Source: Xylocopa sonorina
Taxonomy: Eukaryota; Arthropoda; Insecta; Hymenoptera; Apidae
DNA: 64,000 nt
Assembly (NCBI RefSeq): GCF_050948175.1
Contig: NW_027490108.1
Coordinates: forward strand, 682,001-746,000
Reading direction: 5' to 3'
Part shown: one piece after another, positions 24,001-35,775 of the stretch
Position numbering within the stretch: position 1 is the stretch's first letter
How the letters are laid out: the number at the start of each line of letters is the position of its first letter
Notes under the pieces: generated by a model
Seen by the model: the letters and a program-made list of their open reading frames with translations, nothing else
Told to the model about the DNA's origin: nothing
Databases searched by the model: none
Program-made: the position numbers and the translations under genes

Positions 24001-26560
24001 AATTATATCATATCACGAAACAGAAATGAGATGCGATATCGCGTTTTGAGAAGCATTAGAACTCTATTGCTACGATACGTAGACATCCGCAAACGCTATT
24101 TCCTTGCAAGCAATAGTCGCATTTACATTCTTTTGAAGTGAATTCGAGGTTCACATGACACCTCGGAATGAATATTATGACTTATCATGAAACATAGGAA
24201 TGAGATGCGATATAGCGATGTAAGAAGCATTAGAACTCTGTTGCTAAGATACGTAGGCATCTGCAAACGCTATGCCCTAGCAAGGAATAGTCGCATTTAC
24301 ATTCTTTTGGAGTGAATACGACGTATACATGGACACTTTGCAATGAATATTATATCATATCATGAAACATAGAAGAGAGATGCGATATCGCGTTTTAAGA
24401 AGCATTAGAACTCTATTGCTACGATATGAGGGCACCTGCAAACGCTATTTCCTAGCAAGGAATAGTCGCAATTACATTCTTTTGATGTGAATACGAGGTA
24501 TAAATGACACTTCGCAATGAATATTATATCTTATCATGAAGCATAGTAATGAGATGCGATATCGCGTTTTGAGAAGCAGTAGAACTCTATTGCCTCGACG
24601 CGGAGACATCTGCAAACGCTATTTCCTAGCATGGAAGTTTCGCACTTACATTCATTTGAAGTGAATACGAGGTGTACATGACACTTCGCAATGAATATTA
24701 TATCTTATCATGAAACATATGGATGAGATGCGATATCGCGATTAGGAAGCATTAGAACTCTATGGCCTCGATGCGGAGACATCTGCAAACGCTATTTCCT
24801 AGCATGGAAGTTTCGAACTTACATTCTTTTGAAGTGAATACGAGGTATACATGACACTTCGCAATGAAAATAGTATCTCATCACGAAACATATAAATGAG
24901 ATGCGATATCGCGATTTAAGTAGCATTAGAACTCTATTGCTACTATACGTAGGCACATGCAAACGCTATTTCCTTGCAAGCAATAGTCGCATTTACATTC
25001 TTTTGAAGTGAATTCGAGGTTTACATGACACCTCGAATGAATATTATGACTTATCACGAAACATAGAAATGAGATGCGATATCGCGATGTACAAAAGCGT
25101 TAGAACTCTATTGGTACGATACGTAGGCACCTGCAAACGCTATTTCCTAGCAAGGAATTGTCGCAAATACATTCTTTTGAAGTGAATACGAGGTATACAT
25201 GACACTTCGCAATGAATATTATATCTTATGATGAAACATAGAAGTGAGATGCGATATCGTGTTTTAAGAAGCATTAGAACCCTATGGCCTCGATGCGGAG
25301 ACATCTGCAAACGCTATTTCCTAGCATGGATGTTTCGCACTTACATTCATTTGAAGTGAATACGAGGTGTACATGACACTTCGCAATGAATATTATATCT
25401 TATCAGGAAACATATAAATGAGATGCGATACCGCGATTTAAGTAGCATTAGAACTCTATTGCTACGATACGTATATATCTGCAAACACTACTTCCTAGCA
25501 AGCAATAGTCGCATTTACATTCTTTTGAAGTGGATACGATGTATACATAACACTTCGCAATGAATATTATATCATATCACGAAACATAGGATTGAGATGC
25601 GATATCGAGTTTTGAGAAGCATTAGACCTCTATTGCTACGATACGTAGATATCTGCAAACGCTATTTCCTTGCAAGCAATAGTCGCATTTACATTCTTTT
25701 GAAGTGAATTCGAGGTTTAAATGACACCTCGGAATGAATATTATGACTTATCACGAAACATAGAAATGAGATGCGATATCGCGATGTAAGAAGCATTAGA
25801 ACTCTATGGCCTCGATGCGGAGACATCTGCAAACGCTATTTCCTAGCATGGAAGCGTCGCACTTACATTCTTTTGAAGTTAATACGAGGTGTACATGACA
25901 CTTCGCAATGAATATTATATCTCATCACGAAACATATAAATGGGAAGCGATATCGCGATTTAAGTAGCATTAGAACTCTATTGCTACGATACATAGACAT
26001 CTGCAAACGCTATTTCCTAGCAAGCAATAGTCGCATTTACTTTCTTTTGAATTGAATACGAGGTGTACATGACACTTCGCAATGAATATTATATCTTATC
26101 ACGAACCATATAAATGGGAAGCGATATCGCGATTTAAGTAGCATTAGAACTCTATTGCTACGATACGTGGACATCTGCAAACGCTATTTCCTAGCAAGGA
26201 GGCGTTGCATTTACATTCCCTTGAAGTGAATACGAGGTATACATGACACTTCGCAATGAATATTATGCCTTATCATGAAACATAGGAGTGTGATGCGATA
26301 TCGCGTTTTAAGAAACGCTAGAACTCTATTGCTACGATACGTAGACATCTGCAAACGCTATATCCTAGTAAGGAAGTGTCGCAAATACATTCTTTTGAAG
26401 TGAATACGAGGTATACATGACACTTCGCAATGAATATTATATCTTATCATGAAACATCGAAACGAAATGCGATATCGCGTTTTAAGAAGCGTTAGAACTC
26501 TATTGCTACGATATGTAGACATCTGCAAACGCTATATCCTAGCAAGGAATTGTCGCATTT

Positions 26561-26667
26561 ACATTCTTTTGAAGTGAATGCCAGGTATACATAACACTCC
26601 ACAATGAATATAATATCTTATCATGAAACATAGAAATGAGATGCCATATCACGTTTTAAGAAGCATT
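26561..26667 (-). repeat. Truncated satellite monomer, 107 bp
   Basis: Successive ACATTC boxes are 107 bp apart. The join AAGCATTA|CATTC near 26667 removes about 67 bp between GCATTAGAAC and TTTACATTC, with CATTA/TTACA microhomology. Confidence 0.85.
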
Positions 26668-28251
26668 ACATTCATTTCAAGTAGAGACGAGGAATACATA
26701 ACACTGCACAATGAATACTATATCTTATCATGAAGCATGGTAATGAGATGCGATATCGCGCTTTGAGAAGCGTTAGAATACTATTGCTACGTTACGTACA
26801 TATCTGCAAACGCTATTTCCTAGCAATGACGTGACGCATTTACATTCTTCTGAAGTGAGTAAGAGGTATACATAACACAGCACAATGAATATTATGTCTT
26901 ATCATGAAACATGATAATGAGATGCGACATCGCGATTTAAGAAGCATTAGAATATCTATTGCTACGATACGAAGACAAATGCAAACGCTATTTAATATCA
27001 AGGATGTGTCGCATTTTCATTCTTATGAAGTGAATGCGGGAAATGCATAACACTCCACATTGAATATTATACCTTATCACGAAGCATAGAAGCGAAATGC
27101 GATATCGCAATTTAAGAAGCATTAGTAATCTATTGCTACGATACGTAGACATCTGCAAACGCTATTTCCTAGCAAGGAGGCGTTGCGTTTACATTCCCTT
27201 GAAGTGAATACGAGGTATACATGACACTTCGCAATGAATATTATGCCTTATCATGAAACATAGGAGTGTGATGCGATATCGCGTTTTAAGAAACACTAGA
27301 ACTCTATTGCTACGATACGTAGACATCTGCAAACGCTATATCCTAGTAAGGAAGTGTCGCATTTACATTCTTTTGAAGTGAATACGAGGTATACATGACA
27401 CTTCGCAATGAATATTATATCTTATCATGAAACAGAGAAACGTGATGCGACATCTCGTTTTAAGATGCATTAGATCTCTATTGTTACGATACGTAGACAT
27501 CTGCAAACGCTATTTCCTAGCAAGGAAGTGTGGCCTTTACATTCTTTTGGAGTGTAGACGAGGTATACGTGGCACTTCGCTATGAATATTATATCTTATC
27601 TTGAAACATGGTATTGTGATGCGATATCGCGTTTAATGTAGCATTCGAACTCTATTGCTTCGGTACGTAGACATCTGGAAACGCATTTCCTAGCTACGTA
27701 GTGTGGCATTTGCTTTCTTATGAAGTTCTGACGAGGTATACACAACACTTCGCAATGAATATTATACCTTATCATGAGACATAGGAGTGAGATGCGATAT
27801 CGCGTTTTAGGAAGCACTAGAACTCTATTGCTACGGTACGTAAACATCTGCAAACGCTATTTCCTTGCAAGGATGTGTCGCAACTGCATTCATTTAATGA
27901 GAATTCAAGGTATACATAACACTGCACAATTAATATTATATCTTATCATGAAACATAGAAATGATATACGATATCCTGTATTAAGAAGCATTAGAACTCT
28001 ATTGTTTCGATACGTAGACATCTGGAAACGCTATTTCCTAGAAAGGAAGTGTCGCATTTACATTCTTTTGAAGTGAATACGAGGTGTACATAACACTCCA
28101 CAATGAATATTATATCTTATCATGAAACATAGAAATAGGAAGCGATATCCCGTTCTAAGAAGCATTAGATATCTGTTGCTTCGATACGGAGACATCTGCA
28201 GTCGCTATTTCCTAGTAAGGAAGTATCGCATTTACATTCTTTTGAAGTGAA

Positions 28252-28258
28252 TACGAGG
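28252..28258 (+). repeat. TACGAGG flanking element 2, left copy
   Basis: Reverse-orientation satellite ends TACGAGG immediately before the element terminus TGTCACG. The same seven bases occur at 29799-29805 at the other edge. Confidence 0.5.
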
Positions 28259-28418
28259 TGTCACGTCCGGCGAAACTATTTTCCGTTGCTCCGGAGGCTT
28301 TACGACACGAGCCTATTTTTCGGTAATTCGGTCCGCGGGAACGCGTTTAGCCCGGGTCCGACAATTTCGGCTGACGCGACACTAGCGAAAACACTCGCGA
28401 TAATAAGGGAATGACCCT

Positions 28419-28783
28419 ACCTTTCGATGACTTCTCTCTCGATTTGTACTTAGAAACGGCGTGGAGGATCGTTCGCTGGGATCGTAGCGGATTTCGTTCT
28501 GTTGGCTGCTACGGAAATCTCGATCAGTCGCCAGCGAAGAGGAGGACGGCGGTCGGAATTCAGCGATGATGCTGAATGTGGCATAATCGGCGTGATGCGC
28601 CGTGGTGTCTGGATCGGAAGCGTCGACGGTCGCTTCGAAAAGCGGCGTCTGGACTGGTGCGAAGGCAGGTCGCTGGTATACGAGGACTCTCGGGACGCCC
28701 TCCAGATATTCACGCACAAGTGATCGTATGAAATTCTTCCTACTCGCACGTCGCGTTCTTCGCAAACCGGAAGCACGATTCAT
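28419..28783 (-). other. ORF-like GC-rich block ending at a splice-donor-like site (element 2)
   Basis: On the minus strand an ATG at 28783 opens 133 codons to 28382. The start region (RRASRKNFIRSLVRE) resembles RAGRKNLIHYLVRN in element 3 (35536-35775). CGAAAG|GTAGGG puts a donor-like GT at 28419-28420, aligned with GCGAAAG|GTAAGT in element 3. Element 3 has no ATG at the matching place, and the frame relative to the donor differs by one base between copies, so strict coding conservation is not shown. It may be a leader or first exon of a longer transcript, or only conserved LTR sequence. Confidence 0.35.
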
Positions 28784-29561
28784 TCACCAGGTCTTTCTGT
28801 ACTTTCGACTAAGATCTGAAGAATAGGCGGCGGTCTCAACGTCACTAAGCCGATTTCTATACTCCTTCAATTTGATGAGGAGCAACACCAGTTGTATGGA
28901 GAACCCGTGGAAGAATTCGTAGTTAAATGTAATGTTAAAAGTAGAACTAGTATTGTAAACACTTGATAAAATTAATGGATGTGGAAATAGTAGACTTGGT
29001 AAAAGAACTTGTACTTGGATATAGTAAAAGTAAAAATAAAATATATTCTAGGTTTAAAGTATACAAGAACTGGAATTATTCTAAGACTAAGACTAAGTTA
29101 AAATGGAAATAGAAATCCGATGCCTGAACCCCACATTGAGGTGGCTAACGATCTAGAACTAGAGGTTTCGACTCCTCGGTAGGAGTTCTCGAGTCAGAGT
29201 GTGTGCTCTGGGGACGCGTCTCTGACCTCCTCGGTTCGCGGGGCGCTACGGTCGCGGAGGCTCGCGGTAGGGAGATCGCGTTCCCGCGAGTGGGGGACTC
29301 GAGTCTCGAGGCGGAGAACGCGCGGTCCAGCGAGTGGGGACTCGCGGCTCGTGGTGGGGCTAGCGGCGCATGCCGCTGGCCGGACGCATCTTACTTAGTG
29401 TAACTTAGATCTAGGAATTCTTATATATGCGTCATGATATGGTATGTATGTCGTAGCTTAGAAGTAATATATAGGATCTAGCAGATCCTGTTCCCGGAAT
29501 TGGAAAAGACCTCATTCAGGTTATGGGCTGCGGCTACGTCTTCCTGCAGGACGGAATCCTC

Positions 29562-29705
29562 GGTGCGAGGGAGATAGGGCTGCCCGTCCTTGGTGCGGGC
29601 GAGACAGGTATACTTGGTGGTGCGAGTGAGACACTGGTGCCCGGTACGAGCGAGACAGGTATACTCGGCGGTGCGAGTGAGGCAGCCGAACTCGGTGTGA
29701 GTGAA
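29562..29705 (-). repeat. Minisatellite of 24-30 bp units reading as SLAP-type peptides (element 2)
   Basis: On the plus strand GGTGCGAG-type boxes start at 29562, 29592, 29619, 29643, 29670 and 29694. All spacings (30, 27, 24, 27, 24) are multiples of three. On the minus strand the ORF 29534-29773 reads them as SLAPPSIPV, SLVPGTSV, SLAPPSIPV, SPAPRTGSPI and SLAPRIPS. The same frame is open over the 30-bp units of element 3. A different open frame (CLARTG) also exists on this strand. Confidence 0.75.
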
Positions 29706-29798
29706 CGCGTGCAGGTATGCGCTCGCGAACACTTCCAGTTGCTGGTTCTGCAGGCGAGTTTGGCTGGTTGCATGCGTCCAGGGGTTGATGCTAGGGGG

Positions 29799-29805
29799 TA
29801 CGAGG
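29799..29805 (+). repeat. TACGAGG flanking element 2, right copy
   Basis: The seven bases matching 28252-28258 are followed by AGG and then forward-orientation satellite (TTCCTTTCTAGG). They could be a target duplication or a scrap of reverse-orientation satellite left at the breakpoint. Confidence 0.4.
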
Positions 29806-30660
29806 AGGTTCCTTTCTAGGAAATTACGTTCCCAGATATCTCTGTATCGAAGCTATAGAGTACTAATGCCCCTTAAAACGCCATATCGCAACTCATTTCT
29901 ATGATTCATGATAAGATATAATATTCATTGCGAAGTATTATGTATTCCTCGCCTACACTTGAAATGTATGTAAATGCCACACTTACTTTCTAGGAAATAG
30001 CGTCTGCAGATGTCTACGTATCGTAGCAATATAGATCTAATGCTTTTTAAAACGCGATATAGAATCTCAATTCTATGTTTCGTGATAAGGTATAATATTC
30101 ATTGCGAAGTGTCACGTACACCTTGTATTCACATCAAAAGAATGTAAATGCGACACTACCTTGCTGGGAAATAGCGTTTCCAGATGTCTACGTATCGAAA
30201 CAATAGAGTTCTAATGCTTCTTAAAGCGAGATGTCGCATCTCATTTTTCTGTTTCATGATAAGATATAATATTCATTGCGAAGCGTCATGTATACCCAGT
30301 ATTCCTTTCAAAAGAATGTAAATGCGACACTTGCTTGCTAGTAAATAGCGTCTGCAGATGTCTACGTATGGAAACAATAGAGTTCTAATGCTTCTTAAAA
30401 AGGGATATCGCATCTCAGTTCCATGATTCATGATAAGATATATTATTCATTGCTATGTGTCATGTATACCTCGCATACACTTCAAACGAATGTAAATGCT
30501 ACACATCCTGGCAAGCTAATAGCGTTTGCAAATGTCTACGTATCGAAGCAATAGTGTTCTAAATCTTCTTAAAACACGATATCGCATCTCATTTCTATGT
30601 TTCATGATAAGATCTATTATTCATTGCGAAGTGTCATGTGTAGCTCATATTTACTTCAAA

Positions 30661-31356
30661 AGAATGTAAATGCGACAATTCCTTGCTAGGAAATGGCGTT
30701 TGCAGATGTCTTCGTAACGTAGAAATATAGTACTGACACTTCTTAAAACGCGACATCGCATCTCATTTCTATGTTTCATGATAAGATATAATATTCATTG
30801 CGAAGTGTCATGTATGCCTCGTATTCACTTCAGAAGAATGTAAAAGCGACACTTCCTTGCTAGGGAATAGCGTCTCCAGATATCTACGTATCGTAGCAAT
30901 AGAGTTCTAATACTGCTTAAAACGCGATATCGCATCTCACTTCTATGTTTCATGATAAGGTATAATATTCATTGCGAAGTGTCATGTATAACTCCTATTC
31001 ACTTCAAAAGACTGTAAATGCGACACTTCCTTGCTAGGAAATGGCGTTTGCAGATGTCTTCGTAACGTAGAAATATAGTACTGACACTTCTTAAAACGCG
31101 ACATCGCATCTCATTTCTATGTTTCATGATAAGATATAATATTCATTGCGAAGTGTCATGTATGCCTCGTATTCACTTCAGAAGAATGTAAAAGCGACAC
31201 TTCCTTGCTAGGGAATAGCGTCTCCAGATATCTACGTATCGTAGCAATAGAGTTCTAATACTGCTTAAAACGCGATATCGCATCTCACTTCTATGTTTCA
31301 TGATAAGGTATAATATTCATTGCGAAGTGTCATGTATAACTCCTATTCACTTCAAA
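30661..31356 (+). repeat. Tandem duplication of a two-monomer (348-bp) unit
   Basis: TTCGTAACGTAGAAATATAG occurs at 30711 and 31059, exactly 348 bp apart. The surrounding sequence, including GTATGCCTCGTATTC and AAAAGCGACAC, is shared almost base for base. Confidence 0.9.
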
Positions 31357-34300
31357 AGACTGTAAATGCGACACTTCCTTGTTTGGAAGAAGCGGTTGCA
31401 GATGTCTACGTATCGTAGCAATAGTGTTCTAAAACTTCGTAAAACACGATATCCCATCTCATTTCTATGTTTTACGATAAGATCTATTATTCATTGCGAA
31501 GTGTCACTTATACCTCGTATTCACTTCAAATGAATGTAAATGCGACTCTTCCTTGCTGGGAAATAACGATTGCAGATGCCTGCGTATCGAAGCAATAGTG
31601 TTCTATTACTCCTTAAAACGGGATATCGCATCTCATTTCTATGTTTCATGACATGATATAATATTCATTGCGAAGTGTCATGTATTCCTCGTATTCACTC
31701 CAAAGAATGTAAATGCGACACTCCCTTGCTAGGAAATAGCGTTTGCAGATGTCTCCGTACCGAAGCAATAGAGTCCTATTACTTCTTAAAACGGGATATC
31801 GCATCTCATTTGTATGTTTCATGACAAGATATAATATTCATTGCGAAGTGTCATGTATTCCTCGCATTCACATCTAAAGAATGTAAATGCGACACTTCCT
31901 TGCAAGGTAATAGCGTTTGCAAATATCTACGTATCGAAGCAATAGAGTTCTAAAGCTTCTTAAAACACGAAATCGCATCACATTTCTATGTTTCATGATA
32001 AGATCCATTATTCATTGCGAAGTGTCACTTATACCTCGTATTCACTTCAACTGAATGTAAATGCGACACTTCCTTGCTAGCAAATAGCGTCTCCAGATAT
32101 CTACGCATCGTAGCAATAGAGTCCTAAAACTTCTTAAAACACGATATCGCATCTCATTTCTATGTTTGATGATAAGATATAATATTCATTGCGAAGCGTC
32201 ATGTATACCCCGTATTCCTTTTAAAAGAATGTAAATGCGACACTTGCTTGCTAGGAAATAGCGTTTGCAGATGTGTACGTACGGAGGCAATAGAGTTCTA
32301 TTGCTTCTTAAAAAGGGATATCGCATATCAGTTCCATGTTTCATGATATGATATATTATTCATTGCGATGTGTCATGTATACCTCGCATACACTTCAAAT
32401 GAATGTAAATGCGACACTTCCTGGCAAGCTGATAGCGTTTGCAAATGTCTACGTTTCGAAGCAGTAGTGTTCTAAAGCTTCTTAAAACACGATATCGCAT
32501 CTCATTTCTATGTTTCATGATAAGATCTATTATTCATTGCGAAGTGTCATGTATAGCTCATATTCACTTCAAAAGAATGTAAATGCGACAATTACTTTCT
32601 AGGAAATGGCGTTTGCAGATGTCTTCGTATCGTAGAAATATAGTTCTGACACTTCTTAAAAAGCGATATCGCATCTCATTCCTATGTTTCATGATAAGAT
32701 ATAATATTCATTGCGATGTGTCATGTATGCCTCGCATTCGCTTCAAAAGAATGTAAATGCGACACTTCCTTGCTAGGAAGTAGCGTTTCCAGATGTCTAC
32801 GTATCGAAACAATAGAGATCTAATGCATCTTAGAACGAGATGTCGCATCTCGTTTCTCTGTTTCATAATAAGATATAATATTCATTGCGAAGTGTCATGT
32901 ATACCTCGTATTCCTTTCAAAAGAATGTAAATGCGACACTTCCTTGCTAGGAAGTAACGTTTGCAGATGTCTACGTATCGAACCAATAGGCTTCTAATGC
33001 TTCTTAAATCGCCATATCGCATCTCATTTCTATGTTTCATGTTAAGATATAATATTCATTGTGCAGTGTTATGTATATCTCGTCTATACTTCAAATAGAT
33101 GTAAATGCGACTCTTCCGTGCTAGGAAATAGCGTTTGCAGACGTCTACGTATGGTGGCATTAGAGATCTAATGCTTCTCAGTACGCAATATCGCTACTCA
33201 TTACTATGTTTCATGATAATGTATAATATTCATCGTGGAGTGTTATGTATACCTCGTATTCACTTCAAAAGAATGTAAATGTGACTCTTCCTTGCTAGGA
33301 AATAGCGCTTGCAGATGTCTACGTATCGAAGCAATAGACATCTAATCCGTCATAAATCGCCATACCGCATCTCATTTCTATGTTTCATGATGAGATATAA
33401 TATTCATTGTGCAGTGTCATGTATACGTCGCATACACTTCAAATGTACGTAAATGCGACACTTGCTTGCTAGGAAATAGCGTTTGCAGATGTCGACGTAT
33501 CGAAGCAAGAGTGTTCTGATGCTTCTTAAATCGCGATATCGCATCCCATTTCTATGTTTCACGATAAGATCTAATATTCATTGGCCAGTGTTATGTATAT
33601 CTCGTATTCACTTCAAAAGAATGTAAATGCGACACTTCGTTGCTAGGAAATAGCGTTTGCAGATATCTACGTATCGAAGCAATAGTGTTCTAATGCTTCT
33701 TAAATCGCCATATCGCTTCTCATTTCTATGTATCATGATAATATATAATATTCACTCCGAAGTGTCATGTATACCTCGCATACACTTCAAATGAATGTAA
33801 ATGCGACACTTCCTTGCAAGGAAATAGTGTTTGCACATATCTAGTATCGAAGAAATAGAGTTCTAAATATTCTTAAATCGCGATATCGCATCTCATTTCT
33901 ATGTTTCATGATGAGATATAATATTCATTGTGCAGTGTTATGTATACCTCGTAATCACCTCAAAAGAATGCAATTGCGGCACTTCCTTGCTTGGAAATAG
34001 CGTTTGCAGATATCTGCGTATCGAAGCAATAGATTTCTAATGCTTCTTAAATCGTCATATCGCATCTCATTTCTATGTTTCATGATAAGATATAATAATC
34101 ATTGCGAAGTATCATGTATACATCGTATTCCTTTCAAAAGAATGTAAATGTGACAGTTGCTTGCTAGGAAATAGCGGTTGCAGATGTCTACGTATCGAAG
34201 CAATAGAATTCTAATGCTTCTCAAAACCCGATATCGCATCTGTTTTCTATGTTTCATGATATGATATATTATTCATTGCGAAGTGTCAATTATACATCGT

Positions 34301-34370
34301 ATTCACTACAAAAGAATGTAAATGCGACACTTCCGTGCCAGGAAATAGCGTTTGCAGATGTCTACGTATC

Positions 34371-34374
34371 GAAG
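34371..34374 (+). repeat. Target-site duplication GAAG, left
   Basis: Satellite reads CGTATCGAAG up to the element and GAAGCAATAG after it (35938-35941). The uninterrupted monomer has a single GAAG. Confidence 0.85.
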
Positions 34375-34470
34375 TGTGACGTCAGGCGTGCCGCCTGCCA
34401 CCCTCTCAACGCACCACAGCAACCACCCTCACGCGCCTGCACCACAGGCAACACCCAGGCGCAACTCGCC

Positions 34471-34740
34471 GTCTCACTCAGGCCAAGGGCTACGACCATC
34501 GACTCGCTCGCACCCGCAGAGGTGCTCGCCGTCTCTCTCACTCCAAGGGACCTACCCTCCGTCTCACTCGCACCCGCAGAGGTGTTCGCCACCTCTCTCG
34601 CTCCAACGGCAACACACTCTGTCCCACTCGCACCGAGGACCATGTGCGCTGTCTCGCTCCCACTCAAGGAGTCACCCACCGTCTCACTCTTACCTGTAGG
34701 GAAACTCGACCTCTCGCTCACTCCAGGGACGTACCAGGAG
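34471..34740 (+). repeat. Nine tandem 30-bp units encoding decapeptide SLAP repeats (element 3)
   Basis: Units begin GTCTCACTC or similar every 30 bp with no indels. In the plus-strand frame that is open from 34249 to 34902 they read VSLAPAEVLA, VSLTPRDLPS, VSLAPAEVFA, TSLAPTATHS, VPLAPRTMCA, VSLPLKESPT, VSLLPVGKLD and LSLTPGTYQE. The ATG of that ORF lies in the satellite, not in the element, so if translated a spliced or upstream start is needed. A second plus-strand frame (34352-34699) and a minus-strand frame are also open, as happens with GC-rich repeats. Confidence 0.8.
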
Positions 34741-35054
34741 AATCAACCTCTACGAGATCCGACGACGGGAACCCTCACCGTACAAAGGACTCTACGATTT
34801 CACCATCCCAGATCTGCCATGCCCAAAATACTATTTCTAAGATTATTAATTAACATTATATATATACTCCTACATTCTAAGCTCTGTATTCCTAGCTCAT
34901 AGAATTTACACGACACAACTTTATAACGACACAAACAACACACATTTTACATTTAAGGCGTAATTTCTAATTTCATACTTGTACCTCTATATTCATAAGT
35001 TGCGCTAATTAAGTAAGCCGCGACGCGCGAAATCGCGACCGCCTCAGCAGCACG

Positions 35055-35073
35055 CGCCGCTAGCCCCACCACG
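35055..35073 (+). other. 19-bp block identical between elements 2 and 3
   Basis: CGCCGCTAGCCCCACCACG is identical to the reverse complement of 29350-29368, inside a GC-rich segment otherwise diverged between the copies. Confidence 0.85.
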
Positions 35074-35175
35074 CAACGCCGAGACCCCACTCCGGCGTCC
35101 ACATACTCCCACCTACGTTCGCACGCGACCGAAGCGCTCCGAGAGTCGAAGAGGTCGCAGGCGCATCTTGGGAGA

Positions 35176-35255
35176 CACAGTCAATTACAGACAGTCAATT
35201 ACAGACAGTCATGACGGACAGTCAGACACAGTCAGTCAGTACCGTCAGTATGGTA
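35176..35255 (+). repeat. GACAGTCA short tandem repeats in element 3
   Basis: Variants of ACAGTCAATTACAG and GACAGTCAG repeat at 14-16 bp and shorter spacing. No counterpart was seen in element 2, so this is probably a local expansion. Confidence 0.75.
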
Positions 35256-35535
35256 CAGTTCTATCGCGCCTTCGGGCACTTCTAATTCCAAGTCTCTCCC
35301 AAGTCGCGCCTTAGGGCCGTCGCGCAGCCTCGATGAGGTTCCTAGTTCTAAAGTCTTTGTTCTAATTCCTAATTCATAGTTAACCTAGTCTTAATACTTA
35401 GAAATAATTGTTCTTGTACTCTTTGATTTAGAATATACTTTATTATTTTCCTACCACATCAAGTTCTAGTTCATTCCAACTCCATTTCTAAATTCAATTT
35501 TATTTTAATACAAATTCTTCCAAGTTCGTAACAAC

Positions 35536-35775
35536 TTGAGTGTTTACAAACGAACTCTTCGCGCCGGGAGGAAGAATTTAATCCATTATCTCGTGCGGAA
35601 TACGTTGGTAAAACGCCAGAATTCTTCGTTCATCGACGGACGGCGACATTCATCGCAGTTTCCACCGTCACAACGCCGATTCCAGCTAGCCGTACGCCGA
35701 CTCCTCCCCCGAGAACGACATTCGACGATCGCCACATCTGAAAGCAGAAGAGAGAAATCAGCGAAAGGTAAGTAA
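35536..35775 (+). other. ORF-like block with a strong splice donor (element 3)
   Basis: The open stretch starts at a TTG codon rather than ATG, and the ORF ends three codons after GCGAAAG|GTAAGT (donor GT at 35768-35769). RAGRKNLIHYLVRN near its start resembles the same part of element 2. Stretches rich in Arg and Ser follow. The donor in this copy is a near-ideal consensus. A spliced leader transcript running out of the element is a reasonable guess; no acceptor is present within the element. Confidence 0.35.

Larger units (their letters stand above)
6090..28258 (-). repeat. Satellite array B, about 127 monomers, reverse orientation
   Basis: The same 174-bp monomer, now on the minus strand: plus-strand landmarks read CCTAGCAAGGAAGTGTCGC, TTTACATTC, GTATACAT, CTTATCATGAAACATAG and GATACGTAGACATCTGC. 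The first 200-250 bp are barely recognisable (from about 6180 the order of boxes can still be followed), so the left edge is old. Variant classes include a form with GAAAGGAATACGAGG and a form with CACTGCACA. Local multi-monomer duplications and two truncated monomers are listed separately. ORFs such as 9816-10070 or 20188-20520 are satellite read-through. Confidence 0.97.
28259..29808 (-). mobile_element. Element copy 2: LTR-like, lacks its outer 5' end
   Basis: The plus strand begins TGTCACGTCCGGCGAA, matching the reversed 3' end of element 3 (35937 downward). Homology continues with AGGAGGCT/GGAGGCTT, GACACRAGCC, AATTCGGTCCG, a splice-donor-like site and CGCCGCTAGCCCCACCACG (29350-29368 here, 35055-35073 in element 3). 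The far end keeps the minisatellite and ACGCA, CGCCTGCA boxes but stops about a dozen bases short of where TGTGACGTCAG should be. It lies exactly where the satellite changes from reverse to forward. A solo LTR is the simplest reading; a non-autonomous Ginger-type DNA element with TGT...ACA ends is the alternative. No polymerase, integrase or transposase ORF is present. Confidence 0.75.
29809..34374 (+). repeat. Satellite array C, about 26 monomers, forward orientation
   Basis: Forward 174-bp monomers resume at TTCCTTTCTAGGAAATTACG. The first monomer is divergent. Variation between monomers is moderate, with one clear two-monomer tandem duplication (30661-31356). The array ends inside a monomer at CGTATCGAAG, where element 3 is inserted; array D continues that monomer in register. 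Confidence 0.97.

Noticed and set aside
28502..28826. Plus-strand ORFs 28502-28723 and 28602-28826 in element 2
   Set aside because: They are antisense to the element and overlap each other in different frames, with no equivalent in element 3.
29201..29403. GC-rich ORFs 29201-29398 and 29203-29403 in element 2
   Set aside because: Overlapping ORFs in two frames of a GC-rich segment with no counterpart open in element 3.
34362..34721. Minus-strand 119-codon ORF over the element 3 minisatellite
   Set aside because: It is the antisense of the 30-bp repeat. Its start lies in the repeat and its end runs to the satellite junction; the sense SLAP frame is the one shared with element 2.
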